Assembly: GCA_023953695.1 (NCBI GenBank)
Contig: JAMLJG010000013.1
Coordinates: 1 to 64,000 of the forward strand
Length of the DNA stretch: 64,000 nucleotides
DNA from: Kiritimatiellia bacterium
Lineage (GTDB): Bacteria; Verrucomicrobiota; Kiritimatiellia; CAIVKH01
Reading direction: 5' to 3'
The position numbers were made by a program, and so were the translations under genes. Below, one piece after another: positions 1 through 9,394 of the stretch (its first letter is position 1; the number at the start of each line of letters is the position of its first letter). The notes beneath the pieces were generated by a model. That model made no database searches. It saw only the letters and a list, made by a program, of their open reading frames with translations, and was not told the origin of the DNA.

Positions 1-261
1 CTTGTGGGCGGGTGGGTTTTCCCTCCGCTGTTTCACGGGTTTGAGAAGCTGGGGGCGAAGCTGGCTTTTGGCGTGGCTGCAGGCCTGACGTGGGGGCTGC
101 TGGTTCCGTTTTTCTATATTGCGTTTGTGGGGGGGCGGTTGGTTCTGCTGCTGAGCGGAAAGGATCCGATGGATCGCGCTTTTCCCGATGCAGAGCGCGC
201 GACGTTCTGGATCCCGCGTCCGCCGGTTCCGAGCATGAATCAGTACAAGAAGCAGCATTGA
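1..261 (+). CDS. SxtJ-like small membrane protein (5' end outside window)
   Basis: The reading frame is open from the first base and stops at 259-261, so this is the C-terminal part of a gene that begins before the window; a GTG at 4 could be read as a start but need not be real. The visible 86 residues hold one or two hydrophobic segments (around residues 14-50) followed by a cytoplasmic-looking tail with GKDPMDRAFPDAERATFWIPR. That tail resembles the SxtJ family of small membrane proteins, which commonly sit beside NodU/CmcH-type carbamoyltransferases, and the next gene here is such an enzyme, 7 bp downstream. Function of the family is poorly known. The assignment rests on the tail motif and context; the missing 5' end limits it. 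Confidence 0.6.
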   Translation, partial: LVGGWVFPPLFHGFEKLGAKLAFGVAAGLTWGLLVPFFYIAFVGGRLVLLLSGKDPMDRAFPDAERATFWIPRPPVPSMNQYKKQH

Positions 262-268
262 GTGTTTT

Positions 269-2110
269 ATGAACATTTTGGGTATTAGCGCGTTTTATCA
301 CGATTCGGCTGCGGCGCTTGTGCGCGATGGCAAGATTATTGCCGCGGCGCAGGAAGAGCGCTTTTCGCGCAAGAAGCACGATGAGCGGTTTCCGTTTCAC
401 GCGGTTCGCTATTGTTTGCACGAGGCGGGAATTGGGCCGGACGATTTGGATGCGGTTGCGTTTTATGACAAGCCGATCACCAAGTTTGAGCGTCTGTTGC
501 AGACCTATTTCTCGGTGGCGCCAGCGGGGTTGAAGTCGTTCATGATGGCGATGCCGCTGTGGATCCGCGAGAAGTTGTGGATTCCGCTGGAGATCGAGGA
601 ATCGCTGGAAGAGTGCGGGGTGAAGAGTCCCAAGGAAATGTTCTTTCCCGAGCACCACGAATCGCATGCGGCGAGCGCGTTCTTTCCCTCGCCGTATCAA
701 AGCGCAGCCGTTCTGACGGTGGATGGCGTGGGCGAATGGGCGACGAGCACGCTGGGTCACGGGCGCGGGCACGAGTTGACGATTTTGAGCGACCTGCATT
801 TTCCCCACTCGCTCGGCTTGCTCTATTCGGCGTTCACGTATTTCACGGGGTTCAAGGTCAATTCGGGCGAGTACAAGTTGATGGGCTTGGCGCCGTATGG
901 CGAGCCGACGTATGTGAAGCAGATTTATGACCATTTGATCTCGGTGCGCGAAGATGGGTCATTCAAGTTGAATCAGGACTGCTTCAACTACATGGCCGGC
1001 TTGACGATGACGAATGACAAGTTCGCCGAATTGTTTGGTGGGCCCGCGCGCAAGTCGGAGTCGAACATTGGCAAACGCGAGATGGACTTGGCGCGTTCGA
1101 TTCAGGTGGTGACGGAAGAGATTGTGCTCAAGATGGCGAATCATTTGCACAAGGTGACGGGGGAGAAGAATCTGTGTATGGCGGGGGGCGTGGCCCTGAA
1201 TTGCGTGGCGAACGGCCGTTTGTTGCGCGAGGGGCCGTTTGAGAATGTCTGGATTCAGCCTGCGGCGGGCGATGCGGGTGGCGCGTTGGGCGCGGCGCTG
1301 ATGGTTTGGCATCACGTCAAGGGGAACCCGCGCCAGGCGGATGGCGTGAAGGACAGCATGCAGGGGTCGTATTTGGGCCCGAACTTCGATGGAGAAGTGG
1401 AAGAGTTTCTGAAGGCGAAGGGCTATCCGGCCAAGAAGCTCTCGGAGACCGAATGGGCGCCCGCAATTGCGAAGGTGATGGCGGAGGAGAGTGTCGTGGG
1501 GCTGGTGCAGGGTCGAATGGAATTCGGCCCGCGCGCGTTGGGTGGCCGCTCGATCATCGGGGATCCGCGCTCGGAAAAGATGCAGTCGGTGATGAATCTC
1601 AAGATCAAGTATCGCGAGTCGTTTCGCCCGTTTGCTCCCTCGTGTTGCGTGGACAAGGTGAGCGAGTATTTCGAGCATGACCGCGAGTCGCCGTATATGT
1701 TGCTGGTAGCTCCGGTGCGCCGCGATTTGTGGACCGACTTGACGGAAGAGCAGCAGCAGTTGATGAAGGATCCGGATCTCACGAAGCGCGTCAATGTCGC
1801 GCGGTCAAGCCTGCCGGCCATCACGCATGTGGATCACTCGGCGCGCATCCAGACCGTGGCGCGGGATGTGAATCAGCGCTATTACGATTTGATCAAGGCG
1901 TTTGGCGATCTCACGGGCGTCTATTGCATCATCAATACGTCGTTCAACGTGCGCGGGGAGCCGATCGTGTGCACGCCGGAGGATGCCTATCGCTGCTTTA
2001 TGCGCACTGAGATGGATTACCTCGTTCTCGGCGACTTTCTCTTGAGCAAGGGTGACCAGCCCGAGTGGAAAGACAAGGTGGATTGGCGCAAGGACTACGT
2101 CCTGGATTAG
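269..2110 (+). CDS. NodU/CmcH-type carbamoyltransferase
   Basis: Predicted to transfer a carbamoyl group from carbamoyl phosphate to a hydroxyl of a sugar or secondary metabolite, through a carbamoyl-adenylate intermediate, in the cytoplasm. The 613 residues match the family's two-domain size: an N-terminal ASKHA/Kae1-like part (starting ILGISAFYHDSAAAL, metal-type motif HHESHAASAFF near residues 129-139, GGVALN near 306) and a C-terminal part with EFGPRALGGRSI near 417 and INTSFNVRGEPIVCTPEDA from 555. The ATG lies 7 bp after the SxtJ-like gene, so the two are probably cotranscribed. It ends convergently to the epimerase gene. Neighbouring glycan genes suggest that a surface polysaccharide is the acceptor, but the substrate cannot be read from sequence. 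Confidence 0.92.
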   Translation: MNILGISAFYHDSAAALVRDGKIIAAAQEERFSRKKHDERFPFHAVRYCLHEAGIGPDDLDAVAFYDKPITKFERLLQTYFSVAPAGLKSFMMAMPLWIREKLWIPLEIEESLEECGVKSPKEMFFPEHHESHAASAFFPSPYQSAAVLTVDGVGEWATSTLGHGRGHELTILSDLHFPHSLGLLYSAFTYFTGFKVNSGEYKLMGLAPYGEPTYVKQIYDHLISVREDGSFKLNQDCFNYMAGLTMTNDKFAELFGGPARKSESNIGKREMDLARSIQVVTEEIVLKMANHLHKVTGEKNLCMAGGVALNCVANGRLLREGPFENVWIQPAAGDAGGALGAALMVWHHVKGNPRQADGVKDSMQGSYLGPNFDGEVEEFLKAKGYPAKKLSETEWAPAIAKVMAEESVVGLVQGRMEFGPRALGGRSIIGDPRSEKMQSVMNLKIKYRESFRPFAPSCCVDKVSEYFEHDRESPYMLLVAPVRRDLWTDLTEEQQQLMKDPDLTKRVNVARSSLPAITHVDHSARIQTVARDVNQRYYDLIKAFGDLTGVYCIINTSFNVRGEPIVCTPEDAYRCFMRTEMDYLVLGDFLLSKGDQPEWKDKVDWRKDYVLD

Positions 2111-2182
2111 CGGCTGCTTTTCACGGGGCCGCTCGCAAGGGCGGGTCGGCGCGCGACTTCGGTTTCGGATTCGCCTCGCGAG

Positions 2183-3175
<993 letters not shown>

Positions 3176-3228
3176 TCATAGTAAGCGGTTTCCGTTTTGA
3201 TTTCACCGTTTTTGATTGAAGCGCGAAA

Positions 3229-4041
3229 ATGAAGATCAGCCTCATCACACCGAACTGGAATGGCGCCCGCTACCTGGACGCCTGCTTGCGCAGCATCCAA
3301 CAGCAGCGCGAGTCGGGCGTCGAGTTGGAGCATCTTGTGGTGGATGGCGGAAGCACCGATGGCTCTCTGCAAATCATCGAGCGCTATCGAGATTCCATTG
3401 ACCAGTTGATCGTGGAGCCGGACCGCGGCCCCGCAGATGCGATCAACAAGGGGTTCCGCCGCGCGACAGGCGAGTTGGTCGGCTGGTTGAACGCGGATGA
3501 TGTGTACTATCCCGACACCCTCGCTCGCGTGGTCGCTGTGGCCGAGAAGCATCCTCGCGCCGCGTTCTACTTTGGGCGCTGTCGGATTGTGGACGACGCG
3601 GATCGCGAGATTCGCAAGGGAATCACGCGCTTCAAGGAGTGCTTCTTTCCCATTTCCTCGCGTTTCACCTTTCAGTGCATCAACTACATTTCTCAGCCGG
3701 CGACGATGTTTCGCCGCAGCGCCGTAGAATCGGCGGGCTTGTTGCGAGAAGATTTGAAGGCCGCGTTCGACTACGAGTTCTTTTTGCGATTGTGGCGCGA
3801 GGGTGGGGCGGTGCGTATCCCGGGGCCGCCGATTGCCGGATTCCGCTGGCACTCGGCCTCGATCAGCGGCCAGCATTTTGCACGTCAGTTCAAAGAGGAA
3901 TATGAAGCTGCGCGTGCGGATGCGGGGCGATTCTCTTTGCAGACGCTGCTGCATTTCGGCGTGCGTTGGGGGATTGTGGGCAGCTACACCTTGATGACGC
4001 GCAAGACGCGAACGCGAACGGCTGCGCCAAGTGGCGCATAG
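3229..4041 (+). CDS. Family 2 glycosyltransferase
   Basis: A 270-residue GT-A-fold glycosyltransferase, predicted to add a sugar from a nucleotide donor during surface polysaccharide or O-antigen assembly at the inner face of the cytoplasmic membrane. The N-terminus MKISLITPNWNGARYLDACL is the usual family 2 nucleotide-binding strand; VDGGSTDGS follows near 43-51, DRGPADAINKG near 65-75, and the metal-binding acidic motif is NADD (near 87-90). There is no transmembrane segment in the main domain. It resembles WcaE/WcaA-like enzymes of colanic-acid type clusters, but donor and acceptor are unknown. It is transcribed away from the fucose-synthase-like gene and lies 68 bp before lpxI, from which it is separated by a candidate promoter. 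Confidence 0.9.
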   Translation: MKISLITPNWNGARYLDACLRSIQQQRESGVELEHLVVDGGSTDGSLQIIERYRDSIDQLIVEPDRGPADAINKGFRRATGELVGWLNADDVYYPDTLARVVAVAEKHPRAAFYFGRCRIVDDADREIRKGITRFKECFFPISSRFTFQCINYISQPATMFRRSAVESAGLLREDLKAAFDYEFFLRLWREGGAVRIPGPPIAGFRWHSASISGQHFARQFKEEYEAARADAGRFSLQTLLHFGVRWGIVGSYTLMTRKTRTRTAAPSGA

Positions 4042-4046
4042 CGGCT

Positions 4047-4075
4047 TTGACCTTGCTGAGGTTTCGTCGCATACT
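4047..4075 (+). promoter_or_regulatory. Candidate sigma-70-type promoter for the lpxI operon
   Basis: A -35-like TTGACC at 4047-4052 and a -10-like CATACT at 4070-4075 are separated by 17 bp. Initiation would fall near 4082, giving a leader of about 28 nt before the lpxI ATG at 4110. The -10 matches TATAAT at four of six positions. Seen by eye only. Confidence 0.45.
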
Positions 4076-4109
4076 CCGCCCATATTTTTCGGTAGATGCC
4101 GATTTCTGA

Positions 4110-4949
4110 ATGACTGAACCGATACCAACTTCATTGGGCATGATTGCGGGGAAGGGCGTATATCCGCTTGAATTCGCGCGCTCCGCTCGGGCGGGGGGCG
4201 TGAAGCGCTTGTTCGCGGTCGCGTTCAAGGGGGAGACCGAACGATCTTTGGAAAAGCTCGTGGATGAGGTGCGCTGGCTCTATGTCGGGCAGCTCGAGGC
4301 GATGCTGGATGCGCTCCGCGCCAGCGGTGTGAGCCGGGCGGTGATGGTGGGGCAGATCACGCCGACGCATTTGTTTCGCGTGCGGCCGGATCGCGCGATG
4401 CTGGCCCTGCTCAGCCGTTTGAAGCACCGGAATGCGGAGACCATTTTTACAGCCGTCAGCGAGGAATTGAAGAAGGTGGGTGTGGACCTCGCGCCCGCGA
4501 GCTTGTTTATGGGATCGGCCATGCCGAATGCGGGGCCACTCAGCGCGCGAGCGCCGGATGCTGACGAAGCGGCGGATATCGAGTTGGGTCTGGCGGTCGC
4601 CAAAGCGACGAGCGGGTTGGATATTGGCCAGACGGTGATTGTCAAGCGAGGCACGGTTCTTGCCGTAGAGGCGTTTGAGGGAACCGACGCGGCCATTTTG
4701 AGAGCGGGCCAAGTGGGCGGCAAGGGCGGGGTCGTGGTCAAAGTGGCCAAGCGCGGTCACGATATGCGATTCGATATTCCTGTAGTCGGGATGCACACTT
4801 TCAAGGTTTTGAAGAAGGCGGGGATTTCCACGCTGGCGGTGGAGGCGGGGCGCACAATTTTGCTAGAGCGAGAGCGGTTGAAAGCAGAGGCCAATCGGCT
4901 TGGAATTGCTTTTCTAGCCGTTCCCACAGAGGATTCAACGAATGAGTGA
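4110..4949 (+). CDS. lpxI: UDP-2,3-diacylglucosamine pyrophosphatase LpxI
   Basis: Predicted to hydrolyse UDP-2,3-diacylglucosamine to lipid X and UMP, the step before LpxB in lipid A synthesis, on the cytoplasmic side of the inner membrane. The 279 residues match LpxI (former DUF1009) length. The start region has the family signature LGMIAGKGVYPLEFARSARA; the middle holds MVGQITPTHLFR, and the C-terminal half contains the GLDIGQTVIVKRGTVLAVEAFEGTDA region, followed by GGKGGVVVKVAKRGHDMRFDIPVVG. It replaces LpxH in organisms lacking the latter. It overlaps the next gene by 8 bp and is followed by lpxB, which supports the call. No strong ribosome site precedes the ATG. Confidence 0.95.
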   Translation: MTEPIPTSLGMIAGKGVYPLEFARSARAGGVKRLFAVAFKGETERSLEKLVDEVRWLYVGQLEAMLDALRASGVSRAVMVGQITPTHLFRVRPDRAMLALLSRLKHRNAETIFTAVSEELKKVGVDLAPASLFMGSAMPNAGPLSARAPDADEAADIELGLAVAKATSGLDIGQTVIVKRGTVLAVEAFEGTDAAILRAGQVGGKGGVVVKVAKRGHDMRFDIPVVGMHTFKVLKKAGISTLAVEAGRTILLERERLKAEANRLGIAFLAVPTEDSTNE

Positions 4950-5895
4950 ACCGCGTATTGTTCGTGTCGGCGTTGTGGGGGTTGGCGCTCTCGGCCAGCA
5001 CCACGCGCGCATCTATTCGCAAATGGAGTCCGTTCAGTTGGTCGGTCTCTACGATGCGGATCGGGCGCGCGCGGCGGAGTTGGCGGCGAAGCATGGCACG
5101 CGGGCGTTCGATACGCTGGAGCAGCTCGCCGATGCCGTTGAAGCGGCGAATGTTGCGGTTCCTACGCATTTGCATCACGAAGTCGCTTCGGCGCTGATTC
5201 AGCGCGGCGTTCACGTTCTGGTGGAGAAACCGATCGCCGCGACAACGCAGGAGGCGGAGGATTTGGTGCGCCAGGCGCAGGAGAGGGGTGTGATTCTCCA
5301 GGTGGGCCACGTTGAGCGATTCAATCCCGTGCTCGGATTTCTCGAAGAACACGCGGCGAAGCCGCGTTTCATTGAAGCGCACCGGCTCGCGCCGTTTCCG
5401 CCGCCGCGCGAGGGGATGCACCCGCGGGGGACGGAAGTGAATGTCGTGCTGGATTTGATGATTCACGATTTGGAAATCATTTTGCATCTCGTCGGCGAGC
5501 CTGTGCGCGATGTGCGAGCCGTCGGTGTACCCGTGTTGAGCGGTAGCGAGGACATCGCGAATGTGCGACTCTTGTTTGAGAACGGCTGCGTGGCGAATAT
5601 CACGGCGAGCCGCATCAGCCCGGAGCGGATGCGCAAGATTCGGGTGTTCACAGAAGATGCGTATCTTTCGTTGGACTATCAGAATCAGGCGGGCGAGTTG
5701 TTTCGCAAGAGCCACACGGGGATTGCGCGCGAGGAAGTTCCGATTGAGAAAGGCGAGCCGCTCGCGTTGGAGTTGCAGTCGTTTGTGCACTGTGTGCAGC
5801 GTCGCGATCGCCCTGTGGTCAGTGGCGAACACGCGGCCGAGGCGTTGAGGCTGGCGGTGGAGATTACCCGCCAAATGCGGCAGGGGCCGTCTTGA
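4942..5895 (+). CDS. Gfo/Idh/MocA-family oxidoreductase in the lipid A operon
   Basis: NAD(P)-dependent sugar or sugar-nucleotide oxidoreductase, 317 residues. The N-terminal Rossmann domain begins VGVVGVGALGQHHARIYSQM; the family catalytic lysine is in VEKPIA (near residues 94-99); VGHVERFNPV and DLMIHDLEIILH follow in the C-terminal domain. It starts inside the end of lpxI (8-bp overlap) and stops 1 bp before the lpxB start, so it is translationally coupled to lipid A genes. One characterised Gfo/Idh enzyme in this pathway is GnnA, which oxidises the 3-hydroxyl of UDP-GlcNAc so that the aminotransferase GnnB can make the 3-amino sugar of amide-linked lipid A. A GnnA role is my inference from position; no GnnB homologue is visible here. 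Confidence 0.88.
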   Translation: MSEPRIVRVGVVGVGALGQHHARIYSQMESVQLVGLYDADRARAAELAAKHGTRAFDTLEQLADAVEAANVAVPTHLHHEVASALIQRGVHVLVEKPIAATTQEAEDLVRQAQERGVILQVGHVERFNPVLGFLEEHAAKPRFIEAHRLAPFPPPREGMHPRGTEVNVVLDLMIHDLEIILHLVGEPVRDVRAVGVPVLSGSEDIANVRLLFENGCVANITASRISPERMRKIRVFTEDAYLSLDYQNQAGELFRKSHTGIAREEVPIEKGEPLALELQSFVHCVQRRDRPVVSGEHAAEALRLAVEITRQMRQGPS

Positions 5896-5896
5896 T

Positions 5897-7069
5897 TTGA
5901 GCTCACTGGTTCCAACTTCCAAGAATGTGTTGATCATCGCGGGTGAAACGTCCGGCGATCTGCACGGGGCTCGCGTGGTCGAAGCCGTTCGCCGCCAACG
6001 GCCGGAGATCAACTTCTTCGGGATCGGCGGCGATGCGCTCCGCGCGGCGGGCACAGAGGTTTTAGTGGATGCGCGCGAGATGGCCGTGCTGGGGCTGTGG
6101 GAAGTCCTCAAACGCTATTCCTTCTTTCGGCGCGTGTTTGGAGAAATTCGGGCGAGCGCAGTGGAGCGCAAACCCGATCTGGCCCTGCTGATTGATTATC
6201 CGGGATTCAACCTACGCCTCGCGGCGGAGTTGAAGAAACTCAACATTCCCGTGCTCTACTATGTTTGTCCGCAGGTGTGGGCATGGCATCGCTCGCGCAT
6301 TCAGAAAATGGCGCAGATCATTGATCGTCTGTTGGTGATTTTTCCCTTTGAGGTGGACGCCTTTTCGGGAACCGGCTTGCGCGTCGAGTATGTCGGGCAT
6401 CCGCTGGTGGACGAAGCTGCGCGCGTGCGGGAAGGCAATGGGGAGCCCATCCCCTGGCCCTCGGGAACCGATCCTGAAGGCCCGCGCATTGCGCTGCTTC
6501 CGGGGAGTCGGAAGCAGGAGATCGAACGGATTCTGCCGACGATGTGGGTCGCGGCGGGGTTGGTTCAGCAGGCGGAGCCGAGCGCGCGATTTATTCTTGC
6601 GGCACCCTCTTCGGAACTCGCCGAGCGCGCGCATGCGTTGGGGGTGAAGACGGGCGGCGGACCCACACACTATTCGGTGGTGGTGGGTCAGACGCGCCGC
6701 GTTTTGGCGGAGGCGACGGCGGCGTGGGTCAAGTCGGGCACGTCAACGGTTGAAGCGGCGCTGATGAAGTGTCCGATGAGCATTGTGTACAAGACCTCGC
6801 CGATCACCTATTTCTTTGGCAAGCGGCTGATTCGCGTTCCGCATTTGGGGATGGTCAATTTGATTCTGGAGCGCGAGGCCTTCGGCGAGTTCATTCAGCA
6901 CGAAGCGACTCCGGCGCGACTGGCGGAGGCGCTCTTGCCGCTGCTGCGCGATACGCCGGAGCGCGCGGCGAGTTTGCTGGCGCTGGATGAAATCGAGCAG
7001 CGCCTCGGCGTCGGCGGCGCGGCGGTCAACGTCGCTAAAGCGCTGATTGAGGAATTGGACGCGCGCTGA
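5897..7069 (+). CDS. lpxB: Lipid-A-disaccharide synthase LpxB
   Basis: Predicted to condense UDP-2,3-diacylglucosamine with lipid X to form the beta-1,6 lipid A disaccharide at the inner membrane surface. The 390-residue length fits the GT19 family. Family blocks seen: IIAGETSGDLHGARVVEA near the start, FGIGGDALRAAGTE, LLIDYPGFNLRLA, YYVCPQVWAWHRSRI, YVGHPLVDE, LLPGSRKQEIERILPTM, and KSGTSTVEAAL toward the end. The frame opens with a TTG at 5897, 1 bp after the preceding stop; a GTG at 5927 is an alternative start directly before the conserved strand. It is last in the lpxI-Gfo/Idh-lpxB set. A palindrome pair follows it before the amylase gene. Confidence 0.95.
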   Translation: MSSLVPTSKNVLIIAGETSGDLHGARVVEAVRRQRPEINFFGIGGDALRAAGTEVLVDAREMAVLGLWEVLKRYSFFRRVFGEIRASAVERKPDLALLIDYPGFNLRLAAELKKLNIPVLYYVCPQVWAWHRSRIQKMAQIIDRLLVIFPFEVDAFSGTGLRVEYVGHPLVDEAARVREGNGEPIPWPSGTDPEGPRIALLPGSRKQEIERILPTMWVAAGLVQQAEPSARFILAAPSSELAERAHALGVKTGGGPTHYSVVVGQTRRVLAEATAAWVKSGTSTVEAALMKCPMSIVYKTSPITYFFGKRLIRVPHLGMVNLILEREAFGEFIQHEATPARLAEALLPLLRDTPERAASLLALDEIEQRLGVGGAAVNVAKALIEELDAR

Positions 7070-7079
7070 GGCGCGGCGG

Positions 7080-7126
7080 TTCCAGTGCTTGGAAAGTCGC
7101 GCGCGCGGGGCTTCCAAGGATTGGAA
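7080..7126. repeat. Pair of 15-bp TTCCA-N-TTGGAA palindromes, 32 bp apart
   Basis: Two copies lie between lpxB and the amylase gene: TTCCAGTGCTTGGAA at 7080-7094 and TTCCAAGGATTGGAA at 7112-7126. The linker is 17 bp and the start-to-start distance is 32 bp, the same geometry as in the array between tolA and tolB near 29.6 kb. The amylase ribosome site follows about 28 bp after the second copy. The role is unknown: a dimeric regulator's operator, or short RNA hairpins with 3-nt loops. Confidence 0.85.
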
Positions 7127-7166
7127 GTATTTATCCCTGAAGTTTCACGATTTGAAGGAGTGGCAA

Positions 7167-8885
7167 ATGGCGAAGGCGAAGAAGGCGAAGGTTCCGGACT
7201 GGGCGCAGGATGCGGTGTGGTATCAGATTTTTCCCGAGCGATTTCGCAACGGTTGCGCGCGGAGCAATCCGAAGCTGTCGGATTTTTCGGATCGGCGCAT
7301 CGCGGGTTGGCGGGTGACTCCGTGGGGGATGGATTGGTATGCGTTGGACCGATGGGAGCAGCCGATTGATACTTTCTGGAAGACGGTTTTTATGCGGCGG
7401 TATGGGGGCGATCTGGTGGGCGTTCGCCAGAAGTTGCCGTATTTACAGGATCTCGGGATCAACGCGATTTATCTGAATCCTGTTTTTCAGGCGCAGTCGC
7501 TCCACAAATACGATGCTTCGTGCATGCATCACATTGATCCGGCGTTCGGGCCCGATCGGGCAGGAGATCTGAAGCTGCTGGCGAATGCGAAGGAGACGGA
7601 GGATCCGGCGTCGTGGGTGTGGACAAAGGCAGATTTCTTTTTTCGGGAGTTCCTGGCGGATGCGCATGCGCGCGGCATTCGGGTGATTATTGACGGCGTG
7701 TTCAATCATGCCGGGCGCGATTTCTTTGCGTTTCGCGATTTGTTGAAGAACGGCCGCGCGTCGCGGTATGCGGATTGGTTCAAGATCAAGGAGTGGAATG
7801 ACGATGGCACGTTTGAATATGATGGGTGGTTCGGGCACAAGGCTCTGCCGGAGTTTGCGCAGACGAAGGGGGATTTAGTTGCGCCGGTGCGCAAGTATAT
7901 TTTTGACATCACGCGTCGCTGGATGGATCCGGATGGGGATGGCGATCCGAAGGACGGGGTGGATGGGTGGCGGTTGGATGTGGCGTTCTGCGTGCCGCTG
8001 GGATTTTGGCGCAAGTGGCGTCGGCATGTGAAAGGGATCAATCCGGAGGCCTACACGACGGCGGAGATTGTGGCGCGCGCGGATGACTATTTGCGCGGGG
8101 ACACATTTGACGCGGTGATGAATTATATGTGGCTGTATCCGACGCTGAACTTCTTTGCGCCGCATTCGACGGGGTATTCCGCGCGGGCAGTGCAGAAGCG
8201 CTTGAAGGAGTTGGATCGGGCGTATGCGCCGGAGACGGTTCCGGCGCTTCAGAATCTTCTGGATTCGCACGATGTGGCGCGCTTCGTCACGATGCTGGAG
8301 AATGCGCGCAAACCGATTGAGGATTTTGCGGAGTATTTTGAATCCTCGCGGGTGAAGAATCGGAAAGAGTTCAAGACGCAGCGACCGGGTCGCGCGGCGT
8401 GGCAGGCGCTGCGGCAGGCGATTGTCTATCAGATGTGCAGTCGGGGTGCGCCGATGGTGTATTATGGGACGGAGGTCGGGATGTGGGGCGCGAACGATCC
8501 GTGCGATCGCCAGCCGATGTTGTGGGATGACGTGCTCTATGACGACGAGCGATACACGGCGCAGGGAAAACAGGTTCGCCCTCGTTCGCGCAAGCCGGAT
8601 GCGGCGCTATTTGCTTTTATGAAGCAGGCGATTGCGTTGCGGCGCGATCATGCGGCCTTGCGGCGCGGCAGTCTGCGCTGGATTCAGACGGGGGACGATC
8701 GGGTTCTCGCGTTTGAGCGGCGGTTGGACGGCGAGCGGATTCGCGCCTATTTTAACGCCTCGGATCGGGAGGTGACGCTGTCCTTAAAGCAGACGGCCCG
8801 CGATCTGTGGGTGGGGGGGGCAGCAGGGTTCGCGGGCTCCGTCTGTTTAAGAAAACGTGACTGGAAGATTCTGTTGATTCGCTAA
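7167..8885 (+). CDS. GH13 alpha-amylase family glycosidase (cyclomaltodextrinase/neopullulanase-like)
   Basis: Predicted cytoplasmic enzyme acting on alpha-1,4-glucans, maltodextrins or cyclodextrins. I chose ATG 7167 because GAAGGAG ends 6 bp before it; the frame extends upstream to 7047, but that would run through the palindromes and overlap lpxB. This gives 572 residues. The start reads VPDWAQDAVWYQIFPERFRNG, typical of neopullulanase-like enzymes. All four GH13 regions are present: DGVFNHAGRDF, GWRLDVAF with nucleophile Asp271, TTAEIV with acid/base Glu300, and DSHDVARF with Asp369. There is no signal peptide and no N-terminal CBM34-like domain, so it is shorter than many maltogenic amylases. 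Its stop overlaps the convergent lipoprotein gene by 4 bp. Exact substrate is unknown. Confidence 0.92.
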   Translation: MAKAKKAKVPDWAQDAVWYQIFPERFRNGCARSNPKLSDFSDRRIAGWRVTPWGMDWYALDRWEQPIDTFWKTVFMRRYGGDLVGVRQKLPYLQDLGINAIYLNPVFQAQSLHKYDASCMHHIDPAFGPDRAGDLKLLANAKETEDPASWVWTKADFFFREFLADAHARGIRVIIDGVFNHAGRDFFAFRDLLKNGRASRYADWFKIKEWNDDGTFEYDGWFGHKALPEFAQTKGDLVAPVRKYIFDITRRWMDPDGDGDPKDGVDGWRLDVAFCVPLGFWRKWRRHVKGINPEAYTTAEIVARADDYLRGDTFDAVMNYMWLYPTLNFFAPHSTGYSARAVQKRLKELDRAYAPETVPALQNLLDSHDVARFVTMLENARKPIEDFAEYFESSRVKNRKEFKTQRPGRAAWQALRQAIVYQMCSRGAPMVYYGTEVGMWGANDPCDRQPMLWDDVLYDDERYTAQGKQVRPRSRKPDAALFAFMKQAIALRRDHAALRRGSLRWIQTGDDRVLAFERRLDGERIRAYFNASDREVTLSLKQTARDLWVGGAAGFAGSVCLRKRDWKILLIR

Positions 8886-9394
8886 TTCTTGTCGAATTGT
8901 ACTCCGTATCCGTTTGATACCGCGCGTCCCTGCCATGCGGGCAGCTCGGTGTTCATGGCCATGTGGTTGTTTCCGTAGAGAACGGCGCGGAACTCGTGGA
9001 CGCCGCTGTGATCGAAGTAGTAGGTGGTGACAACCGAGTGCGCGATGCGCGCCTCACCGGGTTTGAGTTTGACCATGGAGGGCGCCGCCCGCCGTTCCGC
9101 ACGGAGAAGGTTGTCGCGCTTTCCATCTGGATATACCCACGTCATGATCAAATCTGGATCGTCCGGGATGAGTACTGATTCGGTTCCGACATTGCGAATG
9201 ATGATGGTGAACGTCACCGGGTCTCCAATTCGCGCTCGGGTCTTGTCGGGCTTCAGCAATACCTCGATACTGCTATCTGTTCGGCTGTCCGCTAAATTTC
9301 CTAACTGTTGTGGCTTATAGGCTTGTTGTACGGAGCCGCAGCCGGTGAGAAGTCCGGCCACTAACGCCGCGTAGACTGTAAGAGCCAATTTCAT
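8882..9394 (-). CDS. Putative lipoprotein with an immunoglobulin-like fold
   Basis: A 170-residue protein with a lipoprotein signal peptide: MKLALTVYAALVAGLLTGC, lipobox LTGC with Cys19. The rest looks like a single beta-rich domain (VTFTIIIRNVGTESVLIP, then YYFDHSGVHEFRAVLYGN), similar in pattern to bacterial Ig-like or DUF11/CARDB-type modules, but no defined family could be recognised. It would be exported by Sec and anchored in a membrane facing the periplasm. The ATG at 9394 is preceded by GAGGA at suitable distance. It is convergent with the amylase gene (4-bp overlap) and divergent from cutA across 217 bp in which I see no other gene. Function unknown. Confidence 0.75.
   Translation of the reverse strand: MKLALTVYAALVAGLLTGCGSVQQAYKPQQLGNLADSRTDSSIEVLLKPDKTRARIGDPVTFTIIIRNVGTESVLIPDDPDLIMTWVYPDGKRDNLLRAERRAAPSMVKLKPGEARIAHSVVTTYYFDHSGVHEFRAVLYGNNHMAMNTELPAWQGRAVSNGYGVQFDKN

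Noticed and set aside
2109-2133. Possible terminator after the carbamoyltransferase gene
   Set aside because: The arms AGCGGC and GCCGCT pair over only 6 bp with a 13-nt loop and no T-run, so it is too weak to call.
4801-6111. A 436-residue leftward open frame opposite the Gfo/Idh gene
   Set aside because: Antisense shadow with repetitive Arg/His/Leu composition and no recognisable motif.
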